A program made the position numbers and the translations under genes. The notes beneath the pieces were generated by a model. It did not search any database and was not told the DNA's origin. It saw only the letters and a list, made by a program, of their open reading frames with translations. Positions 42,707 to 53,162 of a stretch of DNA of 64,000 nucleotides are shown piece after piece. The first letter of the stretch is position 1. Each line of letters starts with the position of its first letter. The DNA is from Actinomyces vulturis (GTDB lineage Bacteria; Actinomycetota; Actinomycetes; Actinomycetales; Actinomycetaceae): NCBI RefSeq assembly GCF_001687305.1, contig NZ_KV700385.1:478523-542522 (forward strand), in the 5' to 3' direction.

Positions 42707-45522
42707 TCCGAATCAGACGCGGAGGACTTGGTGGTCTTCTTCGCCGCGGACTTTGAGGCCGTGGACTTTGCTGTGGTCTTCTTTGCAGTCGATTTGGCAG
42801 CAGTCTTCCGGGTCGTAGTCTTCTTCGCCGTGGTTTTCTTGGCGGTGGTCTTGCGGGTAGTTCGCTTCTTGACAGGACCCTTGGCACGCTTGTCAGCAAG
42901 GAGGTCGTAGGCGCGGTCCTCGGTGATTTCCATGGGGTCATCGCCACGAGGAACGGTCACGTTGGTTTCACCGTCGGTGATGTAGGGGCCGAAACGGCCA
43001 TCCTTAATCACCACGGGCTTCTGGGTAGCCGGGTCGGTGCCCAGTTCACGCAAGGGACCCTTGGCGGTAGCGCCGCGGCCGCGCTTGGGCTGGGCGTAGA
43101 GGGCCAGTGCCTGCTCAAGGGTGTAGGAGAAAATCTCGTCCTCACTGGCCAGTGAGCGAGAATCCTTACCCTTCTTCAGATACGGACCGTAGCGACCGTT
43201 CTGGGCAGTGATTTCTTCGCCACTCTCGGGATCCTTGCCCACCACGCGTGGCAGGCTGAGCAGTTGGAGTGCCTGCTCGAGGGTCACGGTGGCCATGTCC
43301 ATGGAGGCAAACAGCGAGCCAGTGCGAGGCTTGTCCTTGGAACCTTCATCAAGGATTTCAGTGACGTAGGGGCCGTAGCGTCCATTCTTGACCACAATGA
43401 CATGTCCAGATTCAGGATCCGTACCTAGTTCACGCCCATCGGATGCGGCCAGTTCAAACAGTTCCTTAGCCTTGTCTACGGTCAACTCATCGGGGGCAAT
43501 GTCTGAGGGGACATTAGCCCGCTTACCGGCTTCATCCTCAAGATAAGGGCCATAACGCCCCACACGAAGTGTGTAACCTTCGCCGATGTCCACGGAGTTA
43601 ATGGCACGAGCGTCGATTTCACCGAGGTTTTCCACCATGTCGCGCAGACCCGGCACAGATGATGCTGTGGGGTTCTTGGCTCCGCGGTAAAACTCTTCGA
43701 GCCATGCAACTCGGTCCACATCACCAGCAGCGATCTGGTCCAAGCCTCGTTCCATAGAGGCAGTGAAGTCGTAATCGACCAGGTCGGAGAAGTTTTCTTC
43801 GAGGAGCCTGGTTACGGCAAAAGCAAGCCATGTAGGAACTAGTGCCTGCCCCTTAGTGATGACGTAACCGCGGTCAGCGATGGTGCTCATTGTGGCGGCG
43901 TAAGTGGAGGGGCGGCCGATTTCACGCTCTTCCAAGGCATGAATGAGCGAGGCTTCGGTGTAACGCGGCGGAGGTGCGGTCTCGTGACCAGACGCCTCGG
44001 CATTGACTGGGAAGAGTTCCTGACCGGAAGTCATCTGAGGCAGGCGAACGTCCTTATCCTTAGCCGAATCGTCGTAACGCCCTGCTTCACGGCTTTCCTC
44101 GTAGGCGGCGAGGAATCCACGGAAAGTAATGACTGTACCGCTAGCGCTCAGACCTGCTTCCTTAAACACCTCAGAGGAAGCGTCACGGGAACGTCCGGCC
44201 ACAGCATCTAAAGGGGCCACCATTGACACGGATGCGGTGGTGCCTGTGGCATCTGCCATCTGAGAAGCAACCGTGCGCTTCCAAATAAGTTCGTAAAGGC
44301 GGAACTGGCTACCACTCAGTTCATCCTTCACTTGAGAAGGGGTACGGAAGTGATCGCCAGCGGGGCGGATTGCCTCGTGGGCTTCCTGAGCCCCCTTGGT
44401 TTTGGTGGCATAAATGCGAGGCTTGGCGGGGACGAATTCCTTGCCGTACAACTCAGCAATCTGGGAGCGAGCCGCCTTGACTGCTTGGTCGGATAGGACG
44501 GTGGAATCCGTACGCATATACGTGATGTAGCCACCTTCATAGAGGCGCTGGGCCACACTCATCGTATCGCGGGAGTTCATCCGCAGTTTGCGGCTAGCTT
44601 CCTGCTGAAGACTAGAGGTGGTAAAGGGCGCAGAGGGGCGGCGCTTGTAAGGCTTGTTTTCTACGCCGGCAACCCAGACACTGCCCGCATTAATAGCAGA
44701 AGCAATAGCCTCAGCCCCGCCTTGATGAAGATGAACAACTCCAGCCTTACGGGCTTTATCCGTCATGGAGGCATCGTCATCAAAGTCCTTACCGGAAGCG
44801 ACTCGGCGGCCATCCAGGGAGGTCAGGCGCGCTGTAAATGTCACCTCGCCGTCGGGCTTATCCTCTGCTGAGGAAACGGCAGCCTTATCAACGCTAAGAA
44901 GAGCTTCAACGGAGTAGTAGGTGGCGGCGGTGAAGGCCATGCGGTCACGTTCACGCTCAACTACCATGCGAGTGGCCACGGACTGAACCCGTCCAGCACT
45001 CAGACCGGCACGGACCTTTCGCCACAGCACGGGACTAACTTCATAACCCACGAGGCGGTCAAGAATGCGGCGAGTTTCCTGGGCATTGACACGATCCATG
45101 TCAATGTCACGCGTGTTATCCAGGGCACGGGTAATAGCTTCTTTGGTGATTTCCGTGAAAGTCAGGCGCTTGACCGGAACCTTAGGCTTGAGGACCTCTT
45201 TGAGGTGCCATGCGATGGCTTCGCCTTCGCGGTCATCATCAGTGGCCAGATAGAGTTCACTGGCGTCTTTCAGAGCCTTTTTCAGTGTGGTGACGGTCTT
45301 TTTCTTATCCGCGTTGACCACGTAATACGGGGTGAAGTCATTGTCCACGTCGATGGCGAAGCGGCCGTAGGGCCCCTTCTTCATGTCGGCGGGAAGCTCA
45401 GAAGGTTGAGGAAGATCGCGGATGTGTCCCACAGAAGCGGCTACGGAAAAGTCTGGCCCCAAGTAATTAGCAATCGATGCGATCTTGTTGGGAGACTCCA
45501 CAATGACGAGCTTAGTGGGCAC
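42703..45522 (-). CDS. topA: DNA topoisomerase I
   Basis: 939 residues. The TOPRIM domain starts KLVIVESPNKIASIANYLG, with D-D-D in ATDDDREGEAIAWH. The active-site tyrosine lies in GGYITYMRTDST near residue 330. Four C-terminal repeats of the form LGTDPESGH-x-GRYGPY replace zinc fingers, as in actinobacterial TopA, followed by a long Lys/Thr/Ala tail (about residues 885-939) that aids processive DNA binding. It relaxes negative supercoils. The start is GTG at 45522 with GAGGAA upstream. It heads the topA-tmk-holB operon. Two palindromes precede it. Confidence 0.96.
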   Translation of the reverse strand: MPTKLVIVESPNKIASIANYLGPDFSVAASVGHIRDLPQPSELPADMKKGPYGRFAIDVDNDFTPYYVVNADKKKTVTTLKKALKDASELYLATDDDREGEAIAWHLKEVLKPKVPVKRLTFTEITKEAITRALDNTRDIDMDRVNAQETRRILDRLVGYEVSPVLWRKVRAGLSAGRVQSVATRMVVERERDRMAFTAATYYSVEALLSVDKAAVSSAEDKPDGEVTFTARLTSLDGRRVASGKDFDDDASMTDKARKAGVVHLHQGGAEAIASAINAGSVWVAGVENKPYKRRPSAPFTTSSLQQEASRKLRMNSRDTMSVAQRLYEGGYITYMRTDSTVLSDQAVKAARSQIAELYGKEFVPAKPRIYATKTKGAQEAHEAIRPAGDHFRTPSQVKDELSGSQFRLYELIWKRTVASQMADATGTTASVSMVAPLDAVAGRSRDASSEVFKEAGLSASGTVITFRGFLAAYEESREAGRYDDSAKDKDVRLPQMTSGQELFPVNAEASGHETAPPPRYTEASLIHALEEREIGRPSTYAATMSTIADRGYVITKGQALVPTWLAFAVTRLLEENFSDLVDYDFTASMERGLDQIAAGDVDRVAWLEEFYRGAKNPTASSVPGLRDMVENLGEIDARAINSVDIGEGYTLRVGRYGPYLEDEAGKRANVPSDIAPDELTVDKAKELFELAASDGRELGTDPESGHVIVVKNGRYGPYVTEILDEGSKDKPRTGSLFASMDMATVTLEQALQLLSLPRVVGKDPESGEEITAQNGRYGPYLKKGKDSRSLASEDEIFSYTLEQALALYAQPKRGRGATAKGPLRELGTDPATQKPVVIKDGRFGPYITDGETNVTVPRGDDPMEITEDRAYDLLADKRAKGPVKKRTTRKTTAKKTTAKKTTTRKTAAKSTAKKTTAKSTASKSAAKKTTKSSASDSE

Positions 45523-45560
45523 GATGTTCCTCGCTGGATTGGTGACGATCTGACGCCAAA

Positions 45561-45609
45561 GATACCGGGGTATCGGCGGCGGGCAGGAGGGTACGCACCG
45601 TGGCGTACC
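45561..45609 (-). promoter_or_regulatory. Two inverted repeats upstream of topA
   Basis: GATACC and GGTATC (45561-45574, 2-base centre), and GGTACGC and GCGTACC (45590-45609, 6-base centre), lie 40-90 bp before the topA GTG. They may be operators or supercoiling-sensitive promoter structures; no known binding factor is assigned. Confidence 0.4.
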
Positions 45610-45728
45610 TACGGTGACTTTAACCTAACTTTTCTTCTGATACAGAACACGAGGAAAACTGTGGCCCGTGGAAAAGGGTGGCTTTATCGTGAAAACCACA
45701 GACTTGTGGGAGAGAAAGTGTGAACTCG

Positions 45729-46658
45729 TTAAAACTCTTCAGGCAGTGTGGGAGGCGGATTGAGATAAAGCAGTGACCACATCATGCCAGTGGCAATACT
45801 CAAACACAGGCCAGCACCAGTGGCGTACCAGAGCATGTCACCAAGCCATGAGGTAGGCAGGGTTGAAGCAGGAGTATGGTCAATGAGAGCAATGCCTACC
45901 CCGCTAGTTACCGTGGCAATACCAGCAACGACAATGCTGGCAATTAGCGACAGCAGTGCGAGCCATCCTAGGAGAGCGGTGCCGACTCGCGCCGCTTTCG
46001 CTATGGGGTGGCTCTGCTCGGGATACATGACTGGCTTCCCCCTGAGACGATCATGATCATTGAAAGCCCCCAGAGCCACCATGGCCCACCCCCATGTAGC
46101 CGCTACGAGGAGCGCTGCCGCTACATCTGAGGGGCGGTGCCATTGAGCAACTAGGGTCGAATACCCCATGAGGAACGCCAGCGTTGCTCCAATCCATGCG
46201 GCTAGTGGGCGCCAGCGAGCACTTGTCACCATCACCAACGCCACCGCTGCCGTGGCAGCAATTGTCGTATGGCCACTGGGAAGAGTGTTTGCTCCATCCC
46301 AGCGTTCAGAAAATCCCCACATGGGGCGGCTGAAAACCACGTGTTTGAGTACCTGTGTAGTGAGGTTGGCTCCAAGAACGGCAACCGTAGCGTAGATGGC
46401 TCGGTGAGCGCGGCCGTGAAGCCATGCCGTTAAGACAATAAGAACAGCAAAGATGATTGCTGCAGGCATCGAGACGGTGTGAAGGATAGTTTTTGCCCCA
46501 CCATCTACTCGCCATGCACCAATATAGGAACCCGCAAGCGCGCGGGAGTCTACGAATTGCCCCAGGTGATGATTGACCATCACAAACCAGATCAACCACA
46601 CACCAATCGCCCCGAATAAGGTCAGGGCGGCGGCGAGGCGACGTTTAGGTTCAGGCAT
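45729..46658 (-). CDS. PAP2-family membrane phosphatase
   Basis: 309 residues with about eight hydrophobic segments. All three PAP2 motifs are present: KHVVFSRP (K-x6-R-P), TLPSGHTT (P-S-G-H), and STLVAQWHRPSDV (S-x6-H-R-x3-D type). The active site faces outside and members dephosphorylate undecaprenyl pyrophosphate, phosphatidate or related lipids. The substrate is undetermined. A second helix group (about 200-300) after the phosphatase core is longer than in minimal members. It stands alone between topA and the methyltransferase gene. Confidence 0.85.
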   Translation of the reverse strand: MPEPKRRLAAALTLFGAIGVWLIWFVMVNHHLGQFVDSRALAGSYIGAWRVDGGAKTILHTVSMPAAIIFAVLIVLTAWLHGRAHRAIYATVAVLGANLTTQVLKHVVFSRPMWGFSERWDGANTLPSGHTTIAATAAVALVMVTSARWRPLAAWIGATLAFLMGYSTLVAQWHRPSDVAAALLVAATWGWAMVALGAFNDHDRLRGKPVMYPEQSHPIAKAARVGTALLGWLALLSLIASIVVAGIATVTSGVGIALIDHTPASTLPTSWLGDMLWYATGAGLCLSIATGMMWSLLYLNPPPTLPEEF

Positions 46659-46899
46659 AATGTGGCCATCCTACAAGTGAGTGCTAAGACCACGGATAAT
46701 AGCCATTTCAGTTGGGCGCATAAGAAGTAGTCACAGCAAACGCTGCAGCGAGTACTCACTCGTATGGCACCGTTCTTCTCTGCGTATCACTGCTTCCGAA
46801 TGTTATCCGTCCCTTTTGCACCGTTTTACTCCCGGGTGGTTTGCCGTCAGAGCCTCCGTTACTTAGCAGTCGTTCTCAACCAGGTAGTAAGGGCAGCGA

Positions 46900-48600
46900 T
46901 TACTCCTGGAAACTCAGCATGCCTACGTGGACGAGTCGTCGCGCTTCGGCACACATTTGCTGCAGCATCGCAGAGGGATCTACCTCCATCAATGCACTCA
47001 TGGCGCCAGCGATTTGCCCGAGGGTCAGTTCACCATCTGATACGTCAATAAGGGCAACCATGGTGGTGGTGGCCTGAATCTTTCGTCCAAATCCGCCACC
47101 TTGACTAAGGACCATCACGGTCGGTTCACTAGCGGCAGGCATGAAGTGTCGCTCACAGGTCACGTCATTAGCACGCAGTGGAATAAGTTGTGCCAGATCC
47201 TCGTCAGTCAGCTCTCGGATGAGGTCATGCTGCCCAATGATGTGGGTAAGGTGCTCCCCCAAGGGTGCGTTACCGCTGGACAAGATTTCTTCCTGCATCC
47301 GCCACGGGCTGGGGTTGGCGGATGAGATCGCAGGGATTTTATGAATCATGACCATGCCGAAGCCCACGCCATCGACTCCACGCACAACATGGTCCTCAAT
47401 CCACGCATTCAGTGCAGCGCTAAAGGTAGCGCGGTCACGTTCAGGGGTGATGCCACCGTCACGCAGCCACATGGTGGCGTATTCAATGGGGTCAGAGAAT
47501 TCTCGTTCAACAAACCAGGCGTCACAGTCATCTGCGACCCAGGTGTTGACCTCATCCTGCCAAGTGCGGCCAGAGTGGTGTTCCCAGTTCGCGAGCATCA
47601 CGGCGATACCTCCAGGCTTGAGATGTTCGCCTACCTCGCGGATAACAGTGGGAATGATGGGGCCACCGGCATCACGGTATTCCATGAGTCCCACCCCCGC
47701 TTCACGCACACTAGGCGGGGTGAGAACAAAAGGTGGGTTGGTGGCCACAAGGTCGAAAGTTTGCCCGGCAACCGGGTCGAAGAGACTACCGTGAGCCAGA
47801 GTAAGGCGATCACTATGACCGGCCAAAGCTACATTGAATGCCGTAAAATCGAGGGCCCTTTGCGAAATATCGGTGGCAGTGACGTGGTCACTGTGTCGAA
47901 GGAGGTAGAGGGTTTGAATGCCACATCCGCAACCCATGTCGAGTGCGTTAGAAACATGCTCACGCGGAGTGAGGCGCACCAGGGTCATCCCCGCTCCACC
48001 AATACCAAGCACATGATGGGATTCGAGAGGTTTACCAGTAGTAAGTTCACCGAGATCTGAGGCCACCCACCATTGTGTGGTTCCGTACTCGTCAGATACC
48101 TCATGAGGACGCAGGTCCACAAGCGCACGAATATCACCAGAGTCTGTGCGGGCCACAAGGCGCCAGGTAAGGAGGTCCTCCACGGATATGGAGGGCAAAG
48201 CGTATGAAAGTTCTTCACTGCTCACGTCCTGCCCCAGCATGAACAGTGCCGTCAACACGGCCGACGCCGCATAATCGGGGGCGATAGCACTCTCGCCATG
48301 CGAGGTCGAATCACAAGGTATTGATGCCGTGGTTTTATCAATGCTGTCTTCGCATGCGCGCACAAGGCGAGCGCGCGCTACATTAACTTTTGTGATCGCC
48401 GGTTCTGGACGTTCGCGCAGAAGAGCATTGTGCGCCCACGTGCCAAGAAGTTCGGTAACAGAGTCAATTGTCCATTGACTGCGAGCAAGGGCTGAGCGCA
48501 ATCGCTTTGCGTCATCAAGGTTTGTGAATGATGGAGCAAGGGGAGAGTAAATATCCATAGTGTTTTCAGTATCCATGTGTGTTCTGAACAGATTGCTCAT
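46900..48600 (-). CDS. Class I SAM-dependent methyltransferase (RsmC/HemK-like)
   Basis: About 566 residues. The methyltransferase core is central: LDMGCGCGIQTLYL near 218 is the SAM-binding loop, VTATDISQRAL the ribose-binding acidic strand, and VATNPPFV near 287 the N-P-P-F motif of enzymes that methylate amide or exocyclic amino groups. An N-terminal helical domain (about 15-190) and a 180-residue C-terminal part are extra, as in the long actinobacterial DUF7059-type methyltransferases. Ribosomal RNA or protein is a likely target but unproven. It is the last gene of the cls-hrpA operon and its start adjoins the hrpA stop; GTG at 48603 is an alternative start. Confidence 0.8.
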   Translation of the reverse strand: MSNLFRTHMDTENTMDIYSPLAPSFTNLDDAKRLRSALARSQWTIDSVTELLGTWAHNALLRERPEPAITKVNVARARLVRACEDSIDKTTASIPCDSTSHGESAIAPDYAASAVLTALFMLGQDVSSEELSYALPSISVEDLLTWRLVARTDSGDIRALVDLRPHEVSDEYGTTQWWVASDLGELTTGKPLESHHVLGIGGAGMTLVRLTPREHVSNALDMGCGCGIQTLYLLRHSDHVTATDISQRALDFTAFNVALAGHSDRLTLAHGSLFDPVAGQTFDLVATNPPFVLTPPSVREAGVGLMEYRDAGGPIIPTVIREVGEHLKPGGIAVMLANWEHHSGRTWQDEVNTWVADDCDAWFVEREFSDPIEYATMWLRDGGITPERDRATFSAALNAWIEDHVVRGVDGVGFGMVMIHKIPAISSANPSPWRMQEEILSSGNAPLGEHLTHIIGQHDLIRELTDEDLAQLIPLRANDVTCERHFMPAASEPTVMVLSQGGGFGRKIQATTTMVALIDVSDGELTLGQIAGAMSALMEVDPSAMLQQMCAEARRLVHVGMLSFQE

Positions 48601-48602
48601 CA

Positions 48603-51600
48603 CTAAAACAGGTCAGCGCAAAGTTTGCTGATACGTTTAAGGCTTACCTTGTGGGGCGTACCAAGAGTTTGAGCGAACAAACTTACGCGGAATTCTTCAA
48701 GCATCCAACGCCCCTGAATAACAGTAGCCAACTGGCTAGGAGGAATCTGGGCAAATTCTTGTGCCGGAGGATATGCCACCACGTCACCGAGTTCAGTCAA
48801 TGCGATACTCAATCGCTGACAGGCCTTCTCCACCACATCACGTGCTTGTTCTACCTGATAGGCCAGAGCATCATCGGCAGCCACATTTCCTGATGCCTTA
48901 TCAATACGCATTGCAGCAGCTTTGAGATATCTCGGCAGGTGTTGCAAAGTTTCTACGGGGGTGGCGGTTATAAATCCGTTGTCCACGAGAGCGGCGGATG
49001 TTGCTTTTACCTCAGCTAAAGTTCCTAGCAATGCCATCGACGTATTTGATGACACTACCTTGTCTAGTTCTCGCTTAGCGCGCAGCGCTCGCGCTGCGCG
49101 GCCAGCCACCACGTACACCTCGTCTTCGAGGTCGTTACGCATCATCCGCACCAAATCGTTAAAGACTTCTTGGGTACGGATGGCACTTAGATGAATCCCT
49201 CGATCATCACAGAAGCGTTGCGCAACGGCTCGTGCCGCAGCAATCTCCATGTCCATGACAAGAGCAGCAGTCGATGGATAAGGGCTTGCAGCCAAGTCCA
49301 TCGACTCAGCGGCATTCCACCGCGAGGTGATGCGTCCTTGCGCTAACACTGTGGCATTCAATGCCAGCGCAACCACACCGTCGGCATGAGCAACGGCCTG
49401 GTGGGCTGGTGTAGCCATGATGCGCAGGCCAACGATTCGCATCCCTGGAGTTTCTGGCTTGCTGCCACGCCAGTCCTCGGCGATGAACGCAGGATATCCG
49501 CGAACGACGAGTCCCGCAGGCCCTGAAGATTCCACGTCATCAGGAAGCGGCGTATCACTGAACTCGGCTGGCCAGCCGTCGAGGCGCGCATGTTCCACGA
49601 GCCCAGCCTGAATAACACTGGCTGAAGAGGTATGAGAAGCAGCAGGACGCGGCACCACACCATTCGTCCCCTGCACCGCAGAAACATCATGCCCTGCCGC
49701 ACCAACAGCAGCCTGACCCTGACCTCCCTGGGAACGTTTTCCTCCACGGCCACGCTTCGCGTGTTTTGAGCCATCGTCGGATGAAGCACCAGCAAAGCTC
49801 ACGCCGCTAGCAGCCATGGCCTCTTCAAGGGCCCCACGTACAGCGCTTCGCACCGCAGCTTGGGCTTTGGATGCGAGGCGCTCTTGGAGGGCAGGCAGGT
49901 CAGTGCTGCGTCCAAGGATTGCTCCGCGCCCGTCACTAACCACAAAACCCATAAGGAGATGATCGGGAAGGCGAGTGGCGGCGTCAGCAAAATCGGAAGT
50001 TGCCACCTCAACTCCGGCCAGTTCCACAGCCGCCTGGGCAAAAGCATCACAGAAGGAGACTGCGGGTGCCGAGAAACCCTCAGGGATGGGGTAGTGCGTG
50101 CTCATCCATTGCATGATGCGCCGGCCCATATCGGGAGCGGGAACTAAGTGTCGACGGACACGTTTAGGGAGTGCGCGGATAGTGGCCACGCAGAGTTCTT
50201 CGCGCATACCTTCGACGAGCCAGTCGAAACCTTCATTACGGACGCGAGGCAGAACCTCAACGGGAATGCGCACGCTCACACCGTCATCGTGGCGTCCAGG
50301 TTCAAAAACGTACTCAAGCCCCAGGGTAAGGTCACCTTGCTGCCAGGAATCAGGAAAACCGTCTACTCCCACATCTCCGGGAAGAAGAACGTCACGGGTG
50401 AAGGTAAGCAAGTCAGGGTTTTCGCGGCGTTCGTTCTTCCACCATGTATCGAAAACCGCAGCGGAGGTAACGCTAGCGGGGATGCGTGCGTCGTAGAAAG
50501 CCACGAGGCGCTCATCATCCGCGAGCAAGCCGTGGGTACGATTTTTATGCTCGACCTCAGCCAGTTCTTCGACCAGTTCTCGATTCTTACGAACAAAAGC
50601 ATGGCGAGCATGCCATCCACCTTCCACAAGTCCGTGACGAATGAACATTTCACGGGCTACGGCTTTGGCAGCATCGGTACCGACGCTAGCCAAAGTCGCG
50701 GGACGATCAGCTGCGAGAGTCAGGCCGTAAAGCATGACCTTAGAGTGAACCATGGCCGCACCTTTTCGGGTTGACCAGTAGGGCTCTCCGTAGACGGTAG
50801 TCGTCAGGTGGCGTGCAGTCTTTTCCACCCATCGGGGGTCAATTTTGGCAACAGTTCGCGCAAAGAGTCGGCTGGTTTCTACCAGTTCGGCGGTCATCAC
50901 CCAGTCGTAGCTCTTCTTACGCAAGCCAGATCCAGGCCAGATAGAGAAGTGGGAGCCGCGAGCGCCGTCATATTCGCGGCGGCGTTCGTTGTAGGAGCCG
51001 AGGTTAGATAGCAAACCAGTGAGCAAGGACTGGTGGATGGCGTCCGCATCTGGGGTGTCCGCACTCTTGCCCAGAGCCACGACAGCTGCCGCTACGTCTG
51101 CATGGGCAAGGGTGGTATGCCCGTTAGGTAGAGCATCAGCTGCGGCCTCAATGGATTCGGGGCTGGGTAAGTCCACATCGTGAATGTCGATGGTGAGCGC
51201 ACGTGCCATCTGTTTGAGTTGGACGTAAAGGTCTTGCCATTCGCGCACACGTAGGTAGTGGAGGAACTCGCTGCGGCACATACGGCGGAAGGCCGAGGAG
51301 CTCAGGTCGCGGCGCTGAGTGCGAATGTATCGCCATAGGTTGAGGTAGGTGAGGAAGTCGCTGGTTGGGTCGGCGAAGCGCCGGTGGAGTGCGTCAGCGG
51401 CTTCTTGATGCTCTGAAGGGCGCTCGCGTACGTCTTGCATGGACAGTGCGGCCACGATGACGAGCACTTCGCTGGCGCATCCTAGGCTCGCTGATTCGAG
51501 CAGCATGCGGCCCAAGCGCGGGTCCACGGGGAGGTGAGCTAGTCGCCTGCCCAGCGTGGTCAGTCGTGGTGCCTCGTGGGCACTATAAGTGGTGCGTTGG

Positions 51601-53141
51601 GAGGTCAGTCCCTCCCCTGTCTCGTCTTCTGACGACGCCGTGGTCCTGCTTCCCGCAATCGCTCCAATTTCTGCCAGGAGGGTTACGCCGTCTCGAACCG
51701 CCCGGGAGTCTGGTGGATCAACGAAGGGGAAATCGGCCACTGCTCCCAGGCCTAGTGCGGCCATGTGGAGAATTACTTGGGCCAGGGATGTGCGGAGGAT
51801 TTCGGGCTCGGTGTATTGGGGGCGAGCCTCAAAATCTGCTTCAGAGTAAAGGCGGATGGCGACACCGTCAGCAACGCGTCCGCATCGACCGCTGCGCTGG
51901 TTGGCACTTGCTTGGCTGATGGGCTCGATGGGGAGGCGTTGGACTTTGGTGCGGTTGGAGAAGCGGGAGATACGTGCTAGGCCAGGGTCTACCACATAGC
52001 GAATGCCGGGGACTGTCAGTGAGGTTTCGGCTACGTTGGTGGATAAGACGATGCGGCGGCATCGGTGGTTTTCAAAGACTCGGTGCTGTTCGGCTGCGCT
52101 AAGGCGCGAAAAGAGGGGGACGATTTCGACTGCGTCGGGGCGAGCAGATCGTCCGTCAGCGGTGAATCGCGGTCCAAGGTGATCGATGAGTGCGGCTTGA
52201 GTGTCGCGAATGTCGCGTTCGCCTGCGAGGAAGACGAGGATGTCTCCGGGGCCTTCGTTCATGAGTTCGTCGCAGGCGTCAATAATGCCGGTAACTTGAT
52301 CAATAGGGTCACTATCCTCGTCATGCACAGCGCCTGGAGTGGCATAAGCTCCGCCCATGGCAGCGCTGGTTGTTCCCACTGCGTCTTCTGTAGGGTCCAG
52401 GGGCCGGTAGCGGATTTCTACGGGGTAGGTGCGTCCACTGACTTCAAGGATGGGAGCAGATTGTCCGTTGGTATCGGCGAAGTGCTTAGCGAATCGATCG
52501 GAGTCGATGGTGGCGGAGGTAATGATGACTTTGAGATCAGGGCGCTTGGGTAACAGACGTGCGAGGTAACCAAGAATAAAGTCGATGTTAAGGCTACGTT
52601 CGTGAGCTTCATCGACGATGATCGTGTCGTAGCGCTTAAGCAGAGGGTCGGAGTGAATTTCGGCTAGGACAATACCGTCGGTCATCAGTTTGACGAGGGT
52701 ATTGGGACCTGCTTCGTCGGTGAAGCGGACTTGGTAACCGATGATGGAGTTTTTCGAGACGGTGGTTCCCAGTTCCTCAGCAATACGTTCAGCTACGGAC
52801 CGAGCGGCGATTCGGCGAGGCTGGGTGTGCCCGATCATGCCGGTGATTCCGCGCCCCAGTTCCAGGCACATTTTGGGGATCTGGGTGGTTTTTCCCGAGC
52901 CCGTTTCACCGGCAATAATCACTACTTGGTTGTCAGCAATGGCTTGTTTGATTTCGTCACGGCGAGCGCTGACAGGTAACTGTTCGGGGTAAGTGATGGT
53001 AGGCAGACTATCGCGTCGTGCCTGGAGTTGTTCCTCGGTGAAGGGACGCACAGGTGCGCCGGCACCGAGGGGGCGGCGTGAGTTGTTGCGGCGTTTACCG
53101 TGCTTTGGGCGGCGACGTGATGATTCCTGCTGAGAAGCCAT
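48603..53141 (-). CDS. hrpA: ATP-dependent RNA helicase HrpA
   Basis: 1512 residues. A basic N-terminal tail (RRRPKHGKRRNNSRRP) precedes the DEAH helicase core: GETGSGKTTQ (78-87), TQPRRIAA, DEAH (177-180), SATI, and the motif VI region QRSGRCGR. The winged-helix/ratchet, OB-fold and long HrpA-specific C-terminal regions follow. A low-complexity Gly/Ser/Lys/Ala insertion lies near residues 1110-1170 and makes it longer than E. coli HrpA (about 1300). It unwinds RNA and acts on stalled ribosomes in E. coli. Cls is 21 bases upstream and the methyltransferase directly downstream. Confidence 0.93.
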   Translation of the reverse strand: MASQQESSRRRPKHGKRRNNSRRPLGAGAPVRPFTEEQLQARRDSLPTITYPEQLPVSARRDEIKQAIADNQVVIIAGETGSGKTTQIPKMCLELGRGITGMIGHTQPRRIAARSVAERIAEELGTTVSKNSIIGYQVRFTDEAGPNTLVKLMTDGIVLAEIHSDPLLKRYDTIIVDEAHERSLNIDFILGYLARLLPKRPDLKVIITSATIDSDRFAKHFADTNGQSAPILEVSGRTYPVEIRYRPLDPTEDAVGTTSAAMGGAYATPGAVHDEDSDPIDQVTGIIDACDELMNEGPGDILVFLAGERDIRDTQAALIDHLGPRFTADGRSARPDAVEIVPLFSRLSAAEQHRVFENHRCRRIVLSTNVAETSLTVPGIRYVVDPGLARISRFSNRTKVQRLPIEPISQASANQRSGRCGRVADGVAIRLYSEADFEARPQYTEPEILRTSLAQVILHMAALGLGAVADFPFVDPPDSRAVRDGVTLLAEIGAIAGSRTTASSEDETGEGLTSQRTTYSAHEAPRLTTLGRRLAHLPVDPRLGRMLLESASLGCASEVLVIVAALSMQDVRERPSEHQEAADALHRRFADPTSDFLTYLNLWRYIRTQRRDLSSSAFRRMCRSEFLHYLRVREWQDLYVQLKQMARALTIDIHDVDLPSPESIEAAADALPNGHTTLAHADVAAAVVALGKSADTPDADAIHQSLLTGLLSNLGSYNERRREYDGARGSHFSIWPGSGLRKKSYDWVMTAELVETSRLFARTVAKIDPRWVEKTARHLTTTVYGEPYWSTRKGAAMVHSKVMLYGLTLAADRPATLASVGTDAAKAVAREMFIRHGLVEGGWHARHAFVRKNRELVEELAEVEHKNRTHGLLADDERLVAFYDARIPASVTSAAVFDTWWKNERRENPDLLTFTRDVLLPGDVGVDGFPDSWQQGDLTLGLEYVFEPGRHDDGVSVRIPVEVLPRVRNEGFDWLVEGMREELCVATIRALPKRVRRHLVPAPDMGRRIMQWMSTHYPIPEGFSAPAVSFCDAFAQAAVELAGVEVATSDFADAATRLPDHLLMGFVVSDGRGAILGRSTDLPALQERLASKAQAAVRSAVRGALEEAMAASGVSFAGASSDDGSKHAKRGRGGKRSQGGQGQAAVGAAGHDVSAVQGTNGVVPRPAASHTSSASVIQAGLVEHARLDGWPAEFSDTPLPDDVESSGPAGLVVRGYPAFIAEDWRGSKPETPGMRIVGLRIMATPAHQAVAHADGVVALALNATVLAQGRITSRWNAAESMDLAASPYPSTAALVMDMEIAAARAVAQRFCDDRGIHLSAIRTQEVFNDLVRMMRNDLEDEVYVVAGRAARALRAKRELDKVVSSNTSMALLGTLAEVKATSAALVDNGFITATPVETLQHLPRYLKAAAMRIDKASGNVAADDALAYQVEQARDVVEKACQRLSIALTELGDVVAYPPAQEFAQIPPSQLATVIQGRWMLEEFRVSLFAQTLGTPHKVSLKRISKLCADLF

Positions 53142-53162
53142 AGGAGTTCATCGTATGGCACG

